From Brachyspira hampsonii (GTDB taxonomy: Bacteria > Spirochaetota > Brachyspiria > Brachyspirales > Brachyspiraceae): 64,000 nt of DNA. Under the pieces are notes generated by a model. That model did not search any database. It saw nothing but the letters and a program-made list of their open reading frames with translations, and was not told the DNA's origin. Of this stretch, positions 1-9,726 are shown piece after piece; the first letter of the stretch is position 1; each line of letters starts with the position of its first letter. Both the position numbers and the translations under genes were made by a program. The DNA is taken from NCBI RefSeq assembly GCF_002214805.1, contig NZ_CP019914.1:3038001-3102000 (forward strand). The letters run 5' to 3'.

Positions 1-84
1 AGTATACTTATTTTTATAATATGATTTAATGAATATATAGAAGAAAACATTTTTATTAATGATAATAATGTATTTAATTATAAC

Positions 85-756
85 TCAATAATGTTTATTT
101 AATTTTTTATTCATCTTGTATGAAACTATAAAAATTAAATGTACTATTTGAGAAGCTCCTATAGTCATCATTATATACTGAAAATAAAAATATAAATCAT
201 AAAATGAATGATTTTCTTTAGGTATAAGGAAGATAGAGTTAATAATTCCGCTTGTTATAAAAGAGTATACTCCCAAAAATAAAACTATTAAAAATAAAAC
301 AATATAAATGTATTTTAAATATGTATCTTTCACTTTTATATATATGCTTCTGAAAATATTGTTGGTATGAAGTCCTAAATGAAATATCATAAGTACAAAT
401 CCAGACGATGTTGATACTACATGCAAATTCCTTGCAAACTGATTAGCTATGAAAGGAGAGAATGCAAATATATCTCCAGACATCATTATAGAACTTACTG
501 CCATTACAATCATATCAAAAAATAATAAAAAATTAATAGTTATAAATAGTTTTTTTATAAAGCCGTATTTTCCTTTTGTAATGCTTCCATACCATTTTAT
601 ATTTAATAGATGATGAAGTATAAATAAAATAAATAGAGTAAAACCAAATATACCATGAAGAAATAAACCTCTCCCGGGTCTATAGCTCATAAGATAAATA
701 AATATAATATACATTAGAATATCTATTATAATTTTTATTATTTTTTTTAATTTCAT
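85..756 (-). CDS. DUF4405-type multi-helix membrane protein
   Basis: The 223-residue protein is almost entirely hydrophobic, with about five to six membrane helices. Histidines fall within or next to helices at H34, H48/H49, H112, H126 and H130. That arrangement resembles the DUF4405/cytochrome b-like fold, where paired histidines could bind haem. It is the last gene of the minus-strand redox cluster that runs down from the MerR regulator near 8.4 kb, next to flavodoxin-domain proteins, which suggests a membrane electron-transfer role. Family assignment is from fold-like features; haem binding is inferred, not shown. Confidence 0.6.
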   Translation of the reverse strand: MKLKKIIKIIIDILMYIIFIYLMSYRPGRGLFLHGIFGFTLFILFILHHLLNIKWYGSITKGKYGFIKKLFITINFLLFFDMIVMAVSSIMMSGDIFAFSPFIANQFARNLHVVSTSSGFVLMIFHLGLHTNNIFRSIYIKVKDTYLKYIYIVLFLIVLFLGVYSFITSGIINSIFLIPKENHSFYDLYFYFQYIMMTIGASQIVHLIFIVSYKMNKKLNKHY

Positions 757-872
757 TAACAGTCTGCCTTATTAAATTTCTTACTTAACTCCCAATACTT
801 TTATAAATATTTGGAGTATATAAACTATATAAATAAAAGGAAAATAAAAAAAATTTTATGTAAAAATTCAAA

Positions 873-2342
873 TTATATTTCATTTATGGCATTTAATTTT
901 AACCACTCAGAAATTCTATTTTCTAATTCTCTTCCTCCAGAATAATTAAACTCTAAAGCTAATCCTACATAAGCATCTGGTATAAGTTTAGCCAAATCGG
1001 AAACACTTTCTCCAAACATAGTACCCCCATGACTGCTGAATGTAATAACACTTTTTCCCGAAAAATCATATTCTTTTATAAATGAAAATACAGGCATCGG
1101 CATAGTAGCCCACCAAGTAGGGTAGCCCAAAAGTATTATATCGTACTTTTCCATATTTTGAACATGATCTGTTAATTCTGGATATACATTATTATTTAAA
1201 TCTATCTGAGATGTTTCATATATGTTTCCTCTTCCTCTGTATGGGGTCTTCATTTTTATTTCTATTATATCAGCCCCAGTTTTTTCTTTTATAATCTCAG
1301 CAGCGTTTCTGGTATTTCCAGAATAAGAAAAATAAGCTATTAATATTTTAGGGTTTTGAGGTATTTTTATATTTAGAGAATAAGCTGTTTCTATAATGTC
1401 ATTAATAGGTTTTGCATTTCTTGCTATTCTAAATCCTGTATTTCTGTCTGTGCTTAAAGGATTGCATGCAGAACGATATGCAGCTCTTAAATGTTTGGCA
1501 AAGTCAATATAGCTTCCGCCTCTGCTTACTCTTAAAGAACCGTTTTGATTACCATAAGGATTGTTATTATTTTCTGTATCATATTCTCCGTAATAATCAA
1601 AGCACCATTCTGATACATTGCCATGCATATTATAAAGCCCGAATTGATTAGGACTTAAACTATTTACTTCTAATGTTCTTCCTCTATAACGGCTTGTTTT
1701 TACATCAGGGTTATGAGGGTTAACATAATTTTCTTCTATAAGATACGGATAGCTTCCTTCAAAGTTGGCATTATCGCTTGTAATATGATTAAGAGAATTA
1801 AATACTGTTCTTGTAGCAGCTCTTGCGGCATATTCCCATTCTGCTTCAGTTAAAAGTCTGTATCCATTAGCATTTCTATTCCATTTTACTGTATTCCCTT
1901 CTATGGTATATGCTGGAGTAAGTCCTTTGGCTTTGCTTAAAGCATTACAGTACTCTATAGCATCATACCAAGTAACATTTTCTACGGGAAGATTTTCACC
2001 TTTAAAATGGCTTGGATTTTTACCCATAATATTTTGATAATCCTTTTGAGTAACTTCATACGGATCTATATAAAAAGGGTTTATCACAACTTCATGTAAA
2101 ACTTCATCTTTATCACGCTGTCTTTCAGTATCTGGGCTTCCCATCATGAAACTTCCGCCTTCTAATAATATCAAATTATCATTTATCATTTTTTCATCCC
2201 CTGAATTATTTGCCTGTGTGTTTACTTCCTGAGCAAAAACCTGCTGATTTTGAATTATATTATTCTCTGATTTGTTTAATGCATAAAAAACTATTACAGC
2301 TATAATCAGAACAGATATTGATAGTATTTTTTTATTTTTCAT
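873..2342 (-). CDS. Membrane-anchored SUMF1 (FGE-like) domain fused to flavodoxin
   Basis: This 489-residue protein starts with an N-terminal hydrophobic anchor or signal (about residues 5-22). A sulfatase-modifying-factor/FGE-sulfatase domain follows (about 57-310), with typical GGSFMMGS, LLTEAEWEYAARA, GNVSEWC and RGGSY elements and a GFRIAR end. The last 158 residues (from about 332) are a flavodoxin, with KILIAYFSYSGNTRN as FMN phosphate loop and GYPTWWATMP as a ring-stacking loop. The closely spaced cysteine pair of true formylglycine-generating enzymes is not seen after RGGSY, so sulfatase activation is unlikely. The RBS is AAGGAGG just upstream. The fusion, placed outside the membrane or at its surface, is unusual. 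Function unknown; a redox role is inferred from the neighbours. Confidence 0.85.
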   Translation of the reverse strand: MKNKKILSISVLIIAVIVFYALNKSENNIIQNQQVFAQEVNTQANNSGDEKMINDNLILLEGGSFMMGSPDTERQRDKDEVLHEVVINPFYIDPYEVTQKDYQNIMGKNPSHFKGENLPVENVTWYDAIEYCNALSKAKGLTPAYTIEGNTVKWNRNANGYRLLTEAEWEYAARAATRTVFNSLNHITSDNANFEGSYPYLIEENYVNPHNPDVKTSRYRGRTLEVNSLSPNQFGLYNMHGNVSEWCFDYYGEYDTENNNNPYGNQNGSLRVSRGGSYIDFAKHLRAAYRSACNPLSTDRNTGFRIARNAKPINDIIETAYSLNIKIPQNPKILIAYFSYSGNTRNAAEIIKEKTGADIIEIKMKTPYRGRGNIYETSQIDLNNNVYPELTDHVQNMEKYDIILLGYPTWWATMPMPVFSFIKEYDFSGKSVITFSSHGGTMFGESVSDLAKLIPDAYVGLALEFNYSGGRELENRISEWLKLNAINEI

Positions 2343-2450
2343 AATTTCCTCCTTTTTTTAAATTAAAAATGAAGTTTATAATATATTTTACTAATATTTA
2401 TTTAAGATTAAAAAATTATGTAGAAAAAGTTATAGAATAAAAATCAAATA

Positions 2451-2900
2451 TTATTTTTTATTATTTTTATAAGCATTATATTCTTCATCAGTAACATGTT
2501 CTAACCAAGTAACATTATTACCGTCTTTATCGCCTGTTATTGCAATATGCTTCATTCTGCAGTCTGGAGAGGCTCCATGCCAATGTTTTTTATCTTTAGG
2601 GCAGTAAAGTGCTTCTCCCTCATGAAACTCTAAAATCTCTCCTCCCTCTTCCTGAGTAAGTCCTATGCCTTCAACTACTATCAAATGCTGTCCGCATGGG
2701 TGAGTATGCCATGCACTTCTTGCACCTGCTTCAAATGTTACATAGGCTACAGAAAAGTGAGAATCTTCATTAGCATCTGTTAATAATTCTACTTCAACAT
2801 CGCCTGTGAAACATTCCTTTGAACCTTTAAATTTTCTTCCTTCTCCTTTTTTTATAAATACTGTTTTTTCTGGTGCTTTTTGGTATTCATAATCTGACAT
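2451..2900 (-). CDS. Cupin-domain protein
   Basis: A 149-residue single-cupin protein without signal peptide. The first cupin motif carries WHTHPCGQH (H65, H67, Q71) and the second has H106/H108 in KKHWHGA, together a plausible 3-4 residue metal site. Such small cupins often sit beside aldo/keto reductases and flavodoxins in oxidative or electrophile-response loci, as here. It lies 34 bp downstream of the flavodoxin gene and is probably co-transcribed with it. Substrate unknown. Confidence 0.85.
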   Translation of the reverse strand: MSDYEYQKAPEKTVFIKKGEGRKFKGSKECFTGDVEVELLTDANEDSHFSVAYVTFEAGARSAWHTHPCGQHLIVVEGIGLTQEEGGEILEFHEGEALYCPKDKKHWHGASPDCRMKHIAITGDKDGNNVTWLEHVTDEEYNAYKNNKK

Positions 2901-2934
2901 TTTATTTCTCCTTATTTTTTAATTATTAAATTTT

Positions 2935-3444
2935 TTATTTTACATTTATTTTTATATTTTTAATCCATTTTTCTATTTCGCTTTCTGAATTATTTATACT
3001 GCTTGTATTTCCATATACGCTTAATATTTTTCCAACATGTTTTGATTTAGTTAATTTTTCTATATCTGTTCTTATTATACCAGCTCCGCCTCCTCCATGC
3101 GTACAGAAAGGCATAATAATTTTATTAGAAAAGTCAAAACTGCTTATAAAAGATCCTACAGGACTTGCTATTGTATTCCACCAATTGGGACTTCCTATAA
3201 ATATAACATCATAATCATCTATGCTTACAATATTGTTTTTTAGTTTTGGTTTATGATTATTTTTTATATCTCTTTTAGCTTCGTCTAGTACTTTATTATA
3301 GTTTGATGAGTATGGTTTTTCTGGTTCAGTATAGAAGAAGTCTATTTTTACATTTTGAAATTCTGATTTTAAAACTTTTACTATAAGTTCAGCAAGTTTT
3401 TTAGTATTTGCTGAATGCGAATAATATGCTATTAATATTTTCAT
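2935..3444 (-). CDS. Flavodoxin
   Basis: The 169-residue single-domain flavodoxin opens directly with MKILIAYYSHSANTKK, the FMN phosphate-binding strand-loop-helix. It continues with GSPNWWNTIASP and FCTHGGGGAG loops. I place the start at 3444, where AGGAGC lies 5 bases upstream of ATG. A longer reading to 3501 would translate 19 residues of the upstream hairpin repeat and is rejected. It resembles the flavodoxin half of the neighbouring fusion gene. It probably moves electrons in the cytoplasm for the reductases of this locus; the partner is not known. Confidence 0.88.
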   Translation of the reverse strand: MKILIAYYSHSANTKKLAELIVKVLKSEFQNVKIDFFYTEPEKPYSSNYNKVLDEAKRDIKNNHKPKLKNNIVSIDDYDVIFIGSPNWWNTIASPVGSFISSFDFSNKIIMPFCTHGGGGAGIIRTDIEKLTKSKHVGKILSVYGNTSSINNSESEIEKWIKNIKINVK

Positions 3445-3455
3445 AATTGCTCCTA

Positions 3456-3735
3456 TTGTTGCTAATAAAAATTGTTCGCCCGCTTTGCGTGCCTTTGGCA
3501 AAGTATCTGATAAATAAATTTATCAGATGCTCACAATTTTTATGGTTATTGCTAATAAAAATTGTTCGCTGCTTTGCGTGTCTTTGGGATAGTATCTGCT
3601 AAATAAATTTAGCAGATGTTCACAATTTTCATGGTTATTGCTAATAAAAATTGTTTGCCGCTTTGCGTGTCTTTGGCATAGTATCTGCTAAATAAATTTA
3701 ACAGACGCCCGAAATTTTTATATTTATTGCTATCA
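3456..3735. repeat. Three degenerate copies of a 90-bp hairpin repeat
   Basis: Three head-to-tail units begin at about 3456, 3546 and 3635. Each starts with a TTGCTAATAAAAATTG arm and ends with the complementary ACAATTTTTATGG arm. Inside each unit is a shorter inverted repeat around TAAATAAATTTA. The units differ by point changes. They fill the gap between the flavodoxin start and the upstream aldo/keto reductase stop, and end 12 bases before the flavodoxin start codon, next to its RBS. They are the same family as the arrays at 4750 and 7262. Confidence 0.9.
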
Positions 3736-3760
3736 ATAAACTTATTCTTAAATTAATTCT

Positions 3761-5275
<1,515 letters not shown>

Positions 5276-5376
5276 ACTCCTTAAAAATTAACTAGTACCC
5301 AACTACATAATTTTTTATTTACTTAAAAAATATGTACTTTAAAAACTCTATATATAAACCACATCTCAATTAATTT

Positions 5377-6297
5377 TTAATACCAATCATGTTTTTCATC
5401 ACGATTTAATTCTGCTATTTTCTTCATATCTTCATCACTTAATTCAAAATCATATATTTCTGTATTTTCTATTATATGTTCTCTATTACTAGAGCCAGGT
5501 ATTACAATTACTTCTCTTTGCAAATTCCATCTTAATATAATTTGTGCAACTGACTTATTATATTTTTTAGCAATATCTTTTAATACTTTATCATTTAAAA
5601 GTTCTCTCTGATGTCCTCTTCCTCCCAAAGGATACCAGCCTTGAACAGCTATACCCAAACTTTGAATATACTCTATAACATTAGTATCCTGATAATAGGG
5701 GTGTATTTCATTCTGAACCAAAGCAGGCATTACACTTATTTTAGGAAGAAACTCTTTTAATTCTTTTATGTACCAATTAGAAAGTCCAATAGAGCGAATC
5801 TTTCCCTCTTTCACAGCTTTTTCCATAGCCTTGTATGCTTCAACATCATTTAGACCCGGGTGATGAAGAAGCATCATATCAATATACTCAACATCCAATT
5901 TTTTTAATGCCTCATTTATAGCATTTTCTGCATCACTGTATTGATTAGGATATAATTTTGTAATAATAAAAATGTCTTTTCTATCAACCTTTGAATCTCT
6001 TACAGCTCTTCCTACTTCTTCTTCATTTCTGTATATATAGGCAGTATCAATTAACCTTACGCCATTTTGTAAAGCAAAAAGTATAGAATTGTAGCATTCG
6101 TCATTTAATAGACTGTATGTTCCTATTCCATTTAATGGTATTTCATATCCGCTGTTTAGTTTTGCCCTTTTTGTATTGAAATTAAAAACTACTTTATTGT
6201 TTTCCATATTAGTATTTGCCTCTGCTTTTTTGTTTAATGAAAATATTGTTATAATTGAAATAAAAATAAATAACAAACCAAAAAATACTTTTTTCAT
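5377..6297 (-). CDS. Aldo/keto reductase with N-terminal signal sequence
   Basis: The first 27 residues (MKKVFFGLLFIFISIITIFS, then NKKAEA) look like a signal peptide or membrane anchor. A complete AKR5-like barrel of about 265 residues follows. The catalytic Asp/Tyr lie in LIDTAYIYRNEEE, Lys in FIITKLYP and His in MMLLHHPG, with IPGSSNREHI as the cofactor segment. An exported aldo/keto reductase is odd, because NADPH is cytosolic; either it stays anchored facing inward or it uses another donor. It is probably transcribed with the reductase upstream at 6398, which ends 100 bases before it. Confidence 0.88.
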   Translation of the reverse strand: MKKVFFGLLFIFISIITIFSLNKKAEANTNMENNKVVFNFNTKRAKLNSGYEIPLNGIGTYSLLNDECYNSILFALQNGVRLIDTAYIYRNEEEVGRAVRDSKVDRKDIFIITKLYPNQYSDAENAINEALKKLDVEYIDMMLLHHPGLNDVEAYKAMEKAVKEGKIRSIGLSNWYIKELKEFLPKISVMPALVQNEIHPYYQDTNVIEYIQSLGIAVQGWYPLGGRGHQRELLNDKVLKDIAKKYNKSVAQIILRWNLQREVIVIPGSSNREHIIENTEIYDFELSDEDMKKIAELNRDEKHDWY

Positions 6298-6397
6298 TGT
6301 TTATCCTTTTTATTAATTTATAAACTATATACACCTATAGTGCATTACTATATTTGTTTATTTCTATGTAAGAAATTTATAATTAAGTTACAAACTA

Positions 6398-7243
6398 TCA
6401 AATTTTATAATTGCATAAATATTTTACAGTTTCAATATCAGTATGCGATAAAAATAAACTATTTTTTTTATCTAGCTTTAATATTTCATTCATATCATTA
6501 TCATCTAATTCAAAATCAAACACATTAAAATTTTCTATAATTCTTTCTTTATGAACACTTTTAGGTATGACAACAACATTTCTTTTTATAAGCCAATTTA
6601 ATATAACCTGAGCAACAGTTTTATTATGTTTTTTTGCTATTTTTGTAAGTGTTTCATTAGTAAACATATTATTTCTTCCTTCAGCAAAAGGTGCCCAAGA
6701 TTCTATTTGAATTCCGTATTCTTTCATAAGTTTATTGTCTTCTTCTCTTTGGAAAAATGGATGAGTTTCTATTTGATTAATCATAGGAGCTATTTTATTA
6801 TGCATAACTAAATCTAATAATCTGTCTGGATAAAAATTACAAACTCCTATAGCTTTAATTTTTCCCTCATTATATAAATCTTCCATAGCCCTCCAAGAAC
6901 CATAATAATCACCGAAGGGCTGATGTATCAAATATAAATCCAAATAATCTAAACCAAGTTTTTCCATAGATACTTCAAAAGCCTTTTTAGCGTTATCATA
7001 TCCTGCATCTGTTATCCATAATTTAGTAGTGATGAATAATTCTTTTCTGTTAATACCGCTTTCTTTTATAGCATCACCAACAGCTTTTTCATTAAAATAT
7101 GCTGAGGCAGTATCTATCAATCTGTATCCTGCTTCGATGGCATTTAATACTGATTTTTTGCATTCTTCATAATCTGGTATTTGAAAAACACCAAATCCTA
7201 ATATAGGCATTTCAAGTCCATTATTTAATTTTACAGTTTTCAT
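6398..7243 (-). CDS. Aldo/keto reductase (281 aa), first gene after the second MerR promoter
   Basis: A cytosolic AKR5-type enzyme (2,5-diketogluconate reductase-like). The tetrad is visible in [13 protein letters not shown] (Asp, Tyr), ITTKLW (Lys) and DLYLIHQPF (His); the C-terminal [10 protein letters not shown] segment binds the NADPH phosphate. I set the start at 7243, where AGGAGC precedes ATG by four bases; the reading back to 7267 translates repeat leader sequence. A MerR-type promoter at 7467-7497 lies about 225 bases upstream, so the mRNA would carry a long leader made of hairpin repeats. Likely role is carbonyl detoxification. Confidence 0.92.
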   Translation of the reverse strand: MKTVKLNNGLEMPILGFGVFQIPDYEECKKSVLNAIEAGYRLIDTASAYFNEKAVGDAIKESGINRKELFITTKLWITDAGYDNAKKAFEVSMEKLGLDYLDLYLIHQPFGDYYGSWRAMEDLYNEGKIKAIGVCNFYPDRLLDLVMHNKIAPMINQIETHPFFQREEDNKLMKEYGIQIESWAPFAEGRNNMFTNETLTKIAKKHNKTVAQVILNWLIKRNVVVIPKSVHKERIIENFNVFDFELDDNDMNEILKLDKKNSLFLSHTDIETVKYLCNYKI

Positions 7244-7261
7244 ACTTGCTCCTATTGTTGC

Positions 7262-7455
7262 TATCAATAAACTCGCTTAAAATTTCTAGCAGCTGAAGTT
7301 GCTAGAAGCTCGTTTATTTCATTATTGCTAATAAAAATTGTTCACCTTTGGCAGATTATCTTTTAAATAAATTTAACCCATTCTCATAATTTTTATATTT
7401 GTTGCTATCAATAAACTCGCTTAAATTTTGTTGCTAAAAGACTGTTTATTTATCA
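7262..7455. repeat. Hairpin repeats in the leader of the reductase operon
   Basis: This stretch alternates two related hairpin types. The first, about 7262-7318, has AATAAAC/GTTTATT outer arms and a TTCTAGCA/TGCTAGAA inner stem. The second, about 7323-7400, is a decayed copy of the unit found at 3456 and 4750. A partial copy of the first type follows to about 7455. The region lies between the MerR-type promoter and the reductase start, so it should be transcribed as 5' untranslated RNA. Confidence 0.8.
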
Positions 7456-7466
7456 ATTATTTTAAA

Positions 7467-7497
7467 ATTATAGCATTAGAGTTCACTCCAATGTCAA
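7467..7497 (-). promoter_or_regulatory. MerR-type promoter/operator of the reductase operon
   Basis: On the minus strand, TTGACA (7492-7497) and TATAAT (7467-7472) are separated by 19 bases. That is the overlong spacer characteristic of promoters activated by DNA twisting by MerR proteins. The spacer holds the near-palindrome TTGGAGTGAACTCTAA. It differs from the site at 8417-8447 by only two bases over 31 positions. Confidence 0.92.
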
Positions 7498-7518
7498 TAG
7501 TTGTTTTTATAATTTTTT

Positions 7519-7989
7519 TTAATTTTCACTAGCGACACTAAAAGTTATTTCTATACTTCCTCTCCCAAGTGCTTCTTTTAAACCTTCTGTATTTTCTATA
7601 TATCCAAGTCTTGTATAACTGTATGAAGTTCTAAAACTCTCATAAAATAATACTATGCAGTTATTGCCATATAGTAAAAAATCACCTGTTTTTATGCTTC
7701 CTATATTTTCAGTTTTAGTTGTAAGTTTTTTACTTAAATTATAATATTTTTCATTGCTGTTTAACTCATTCATATTAACAGTTAAAGGAAGAAGAGCTAA
7801 AAAATCTTTTGCTGTTTGATTATCATATAATTTTAATTTGTATTCTTTATCTTTTATTTTTACATTAACTGAAGTATTTAAAACATTTAAATTTTCCATA
7901 GTTGTATTATCTCCGTAAACTGAATAGCATGATATAGATGATATAATAGAAAAAATTAATAAACTAAAAAAATATTTTTTTATTTTCAT
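7519..7989 (-). CDS. Exported cyclophilin-like fold protein
   Basis: 156 residues. The N terminus is a signal peptide, with a cysteine at residue 21 that could serve as a loose spirochaete lipobox. The mature part (VNVKIKDKEYKLKLYDNQTAKDFLALLPLTVNM onward, through GDFLLYGNNCIVLFY and TRLGYIE) matches the bacterial cyclophilin-like domain often found beside flavodoxins and aldo/keto reductases. It starts 12 bases after the regulator gene and is probably co-transcribed with it. No enzymatic residues are evident; function unknown. Confidence 0.8.
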   Translation of the reverse strand: MKIKKYFFSLLIFSIISSISCYSVYGDNTTMENLNVLNTSVNVKIKDKEYKLKLYDNQTAKDFLALLPLTVNMNELNSNEKYYNLSKKLTTKTENIGSIKTGDFLLYGNNCIVLFYESFRTSYSYTRLGYIENTEGLKEALGRGSIEITFSVASEN

Positions 7990-8001
7990 AAATATTTATC
8001 C

Positions 8002-8388
8002 TTAATCATTATTTTTAAGCATATCTTTTTCATGTACTGAAATTTGATGTCCGTAATTTTCTATTTTTTTATTTAGTTTATCTAAAGTTGCCTGAAGTTC
8101 ATTTAATTTTTCCTGCATAGCATCTCTTTGACTTACTAAAAGCTGTTTTCTAGCTTCTAATGTAGAATCGCCTTTATTGTATAGCTTTATATATTCTATT
8201 ATCGATTCTATAGACATTCCAGAGTTTCTCATACATTTTGAGAACTCTATCCATCCTAAATCATAATCAGTATAATTTCTTATTCCGTTTTCACTTCTTC
8301 CTACTTCAGGTATTAGCCCTATTCTTTCATAATATCTTAAAGTATCAGCGGATAATTCTGTTTTTTTACTTACTTCTGCTATTGTCAT
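8002..8388 (-). CDS. MerR-family transcriptional regulator, AdhR/NmlR-like
   Basis: 128 residues: winged-helix DNA-binding region (about 1-70, TIAEVSKKTELSADTLRYYE, then RNYTDYDL), then a coiled-coil dimerisation helix (about 80-118). There is no metal-binding cysteine cluster. A single cysteine lies at residue 52 (FSKCMRNSGMS), the position of the conserved Cys52 required for carbonyl/thiol sensing in Bacillus subtilis AdhR. A strong AAAGGAGG RBS precedes the start. Its own promoter (8417-8447) has the MerR architecture, implying autoregulation. A matching site drives the downstream reductases. Confidence 0.93.
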   Translation of the reverse strand: MTIAEVSKKTELSADTLRYYERIGLIPEVGRSENGIRNYTDYDLGWIEFSKCMRNSGMSIESIIEYIKLYNKGDSTLEARKQLLVSQRDAMQEKLNELQATLDKLNKKIENYGHQISVHEKDMLKNND

Positions 8389-8416
8389 TTATTAATTACC
8401 TCCTTTATTTTTGTAG

Positions 8417-8447
8417 ATTATAGCATTGGAGTGCACTCCAATGTCAA
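8417..8447 (-). promoter_or_regulatory. Autoregulatory MerR-type promoter with perfect 20-bp palindrome
   Basis: TTGACA (8442-8447) and TATAAT (8417-8422) on the minus strand flank a 19-base spacer. The palindrome CATTGGAGTGCACTCCAATG (8424-8443) is perfect and lies between and partly over the hexamers. It precedes the MerR gene by about 30 bases. Confidence 0.95.
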
Positions 8448-8642
8448 TATTATTTTTTATATTATTTAGTTTAATTTATTATAGAATTATATCAAATACT
8501 TATATATTATGATTATCTATAACTATAAAGTATTATATTTTGAGTTTATTGTGCTAATTTAAATTATAATGAATATCTGCTTTTTTAAACTAAAAGCGTG
8601 CAATAACCATGGCTCTTAAACGATTAAACAAGTATATTATAG

Positions 8643-8670
8643 TTGACTTTATAGGATAATTTTGTATAAT
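8643..8670 (+). promoter_or_regulatory. Promoter of the polyene-type operon
   Basis: TTGACT (8643-8648), a 16-base spacer and a perfect TATAAT (8665-8670) lie 32 bases upstream of the first gene of the operon. No operator-like palindrome is evident. The 8448-8640 stretch upstream shows nothing else I can support. Confidence 0.75.
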
Positions 8671-8702
8671 AAAAATATTATGATTTTTATTTTAGGAAGT
8701 TT

Positions 8703-9407
8703 ATGCTGGATTTAAGTTTTAGAGTTTTGGATTGGGATTTTTTTGCTCCTAATATGGATAAAAAATTTATATTGGAAAATATAAATAATGACATAAAAAT
8801 TACTTATGGGGACTCTAATCCTGAATTGGATTTTATACCAAAAGCTCAAAAAAGAAGATTAAGCCAAATAACTAAATTTTCTTTTGAATCAGTTAAAAAT
8901 ATTTTAAATGAAAATGATCAGATACCATTTTTTTTTGTATCTAAATATGGAGAAATAAAACAGCAGTATAATATGTCAAAAAAGATAGTTACAGAACATG
9001 AGGTATCTCCTGCACTTTTCAGTTTTTCAGTTTTTAATACAGCAGTGGCACAGCTTACTATTTTTTATAAAAATTATAAAAGAGCCATTGCAGTTACATG
9101 CTACAATAATTTTATAGATACAGCACTTATACAGGCCATTGCCTTTTTAAAGACTTCTGATAATGATAAAGCTCTTATATTAATAGCTGATGAAAAATTA
9201 CCGGAAAGCTATGAAGTGATATCAAGAGACGGTAATTATTCATTTGCATTTTCTTGTCTTATTTCTAAAAAAGACCCAAACATCTATATTGATGTAATAG
9301 ACAGTAATATAAATAAAGATGAAAATTCAATTATCGATTTTATTAAATTTATATCAACAGATACTTCCGATTTAGAATTAGGAAAAATAAAATTAATAAA
9401 AAAATAA
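8703..9407 (+). CDS. Ketosynthase-like chain-length factor (APE ApeC type)
   Basis: 234 residues, far shorter than a full ketosynthase (about 400). The pattern (FIPKAQKRRLSQITKFSFESVK near the N terminus, SPALFSFSVFNTAVAQLTI at about 100-118, late conserved SFAFSCLI) fits the ketoacyl-synt_2 family found as first gene in aryl-polyene clusters. The position of the catalytic Cys holds no cysteine. In APE systems this protein pairs with the active ketosynthase and sets chain length. It is the first gene of the operon, with AGGAAG as RBS. The matching active ketosynthase is at 15762. Confidence 0.82.
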   Translation: MLDLSFRVLDWDFFAPNMDKKFILENINNDIKITYGDSNPELDFIPKAQKRRLSQITKFSFESVKNILNENDQIPFFFVSKYGEIKQQYNMSKKIVTEHEVSPALFSFSVFNTAVAQLTIFYKNYKRAIAVTCYNNFIDTALIQAIAFLKTSDNDKALILIADEKLPESYEVISRDGNYSFAFSCLISKKDPNIYIDVIDSNINKDENSIIDFIKFISTDTSDLELGKIKLIKK

Positions 9408-9457
9408 TATATTTTATTGATAGATTTATGTGAAATTATAATTAAGGAGAAAACTAT

Positions 9458-9718
9458 ATGAGTATTGAAGATCAAATAAAACAAATCGTTATAGAATCGG
9501 CAAATTTGGAAGGTGTATCCATAGAAGATATAGATACAGATGCTCCTTTATTCGGAGATGAATTAGGACTTGATTCTATAGATGCTTTGGAAATAGGCGT
9601 TGCTATTAGAAAAAAGTTTAATATCACTTTTTCTGATATAGAAGAAAATAATAAACAATATTTTTATTCTGTTGCAACTTTAGCAAAATATATAAGAGAA
9701 AATTCAGACAATAAATAA
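9458..9718 (+). CDS. Acyl carrier protein
   Basis: 86-residue acidic ACP with the phosphopantetheine motif LGLDSIDALEIG; the attachment serine is S40. AAGGAG lies upstream of the start. It should carry the growing chain for the ligase, ketosynthase pair, dehydratases and reductase of this operon. Aryl-polyene clusters usually encode two ACPs; only one is here. Brachyspira hyodysenteriae beta-haemolysin gene hlyA was described as ACP-like, so comparison is warranted, but identity cannot be claimed from this window. Confidence 0.93.
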   Translation: MSIEDQIKQIVIESANLEGVSIEDIDTDAPLFGDELGLDSIDALEIGVAIRKKFNITFSDIEENNKQYFYSVATLAKYIRENSDNK

Positions 9719-9726
9719 AAAATATT

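Noticed and set aside
873-2342. True formylglycine-generating enzyme
   Set aside because: The copper-binding cysteine pair after the RGGSY block is absent, and no sulfatase gene is nearby.
3445-3501. N-terminal extension of the flavodoxin
   Set aside because: The extra 19 residues translate the repeat, and a well-spaced AGGAGC precedes the internal ATG at 3444. The same reasoning removes eight residues from the reductase at 6398-7243.
9458-9718. Naming the ACP hlyA
   Set aside because: ACPs look alike at this length, and the neighbours reported for hlyA cannot be checked here; left as a question in the findings.
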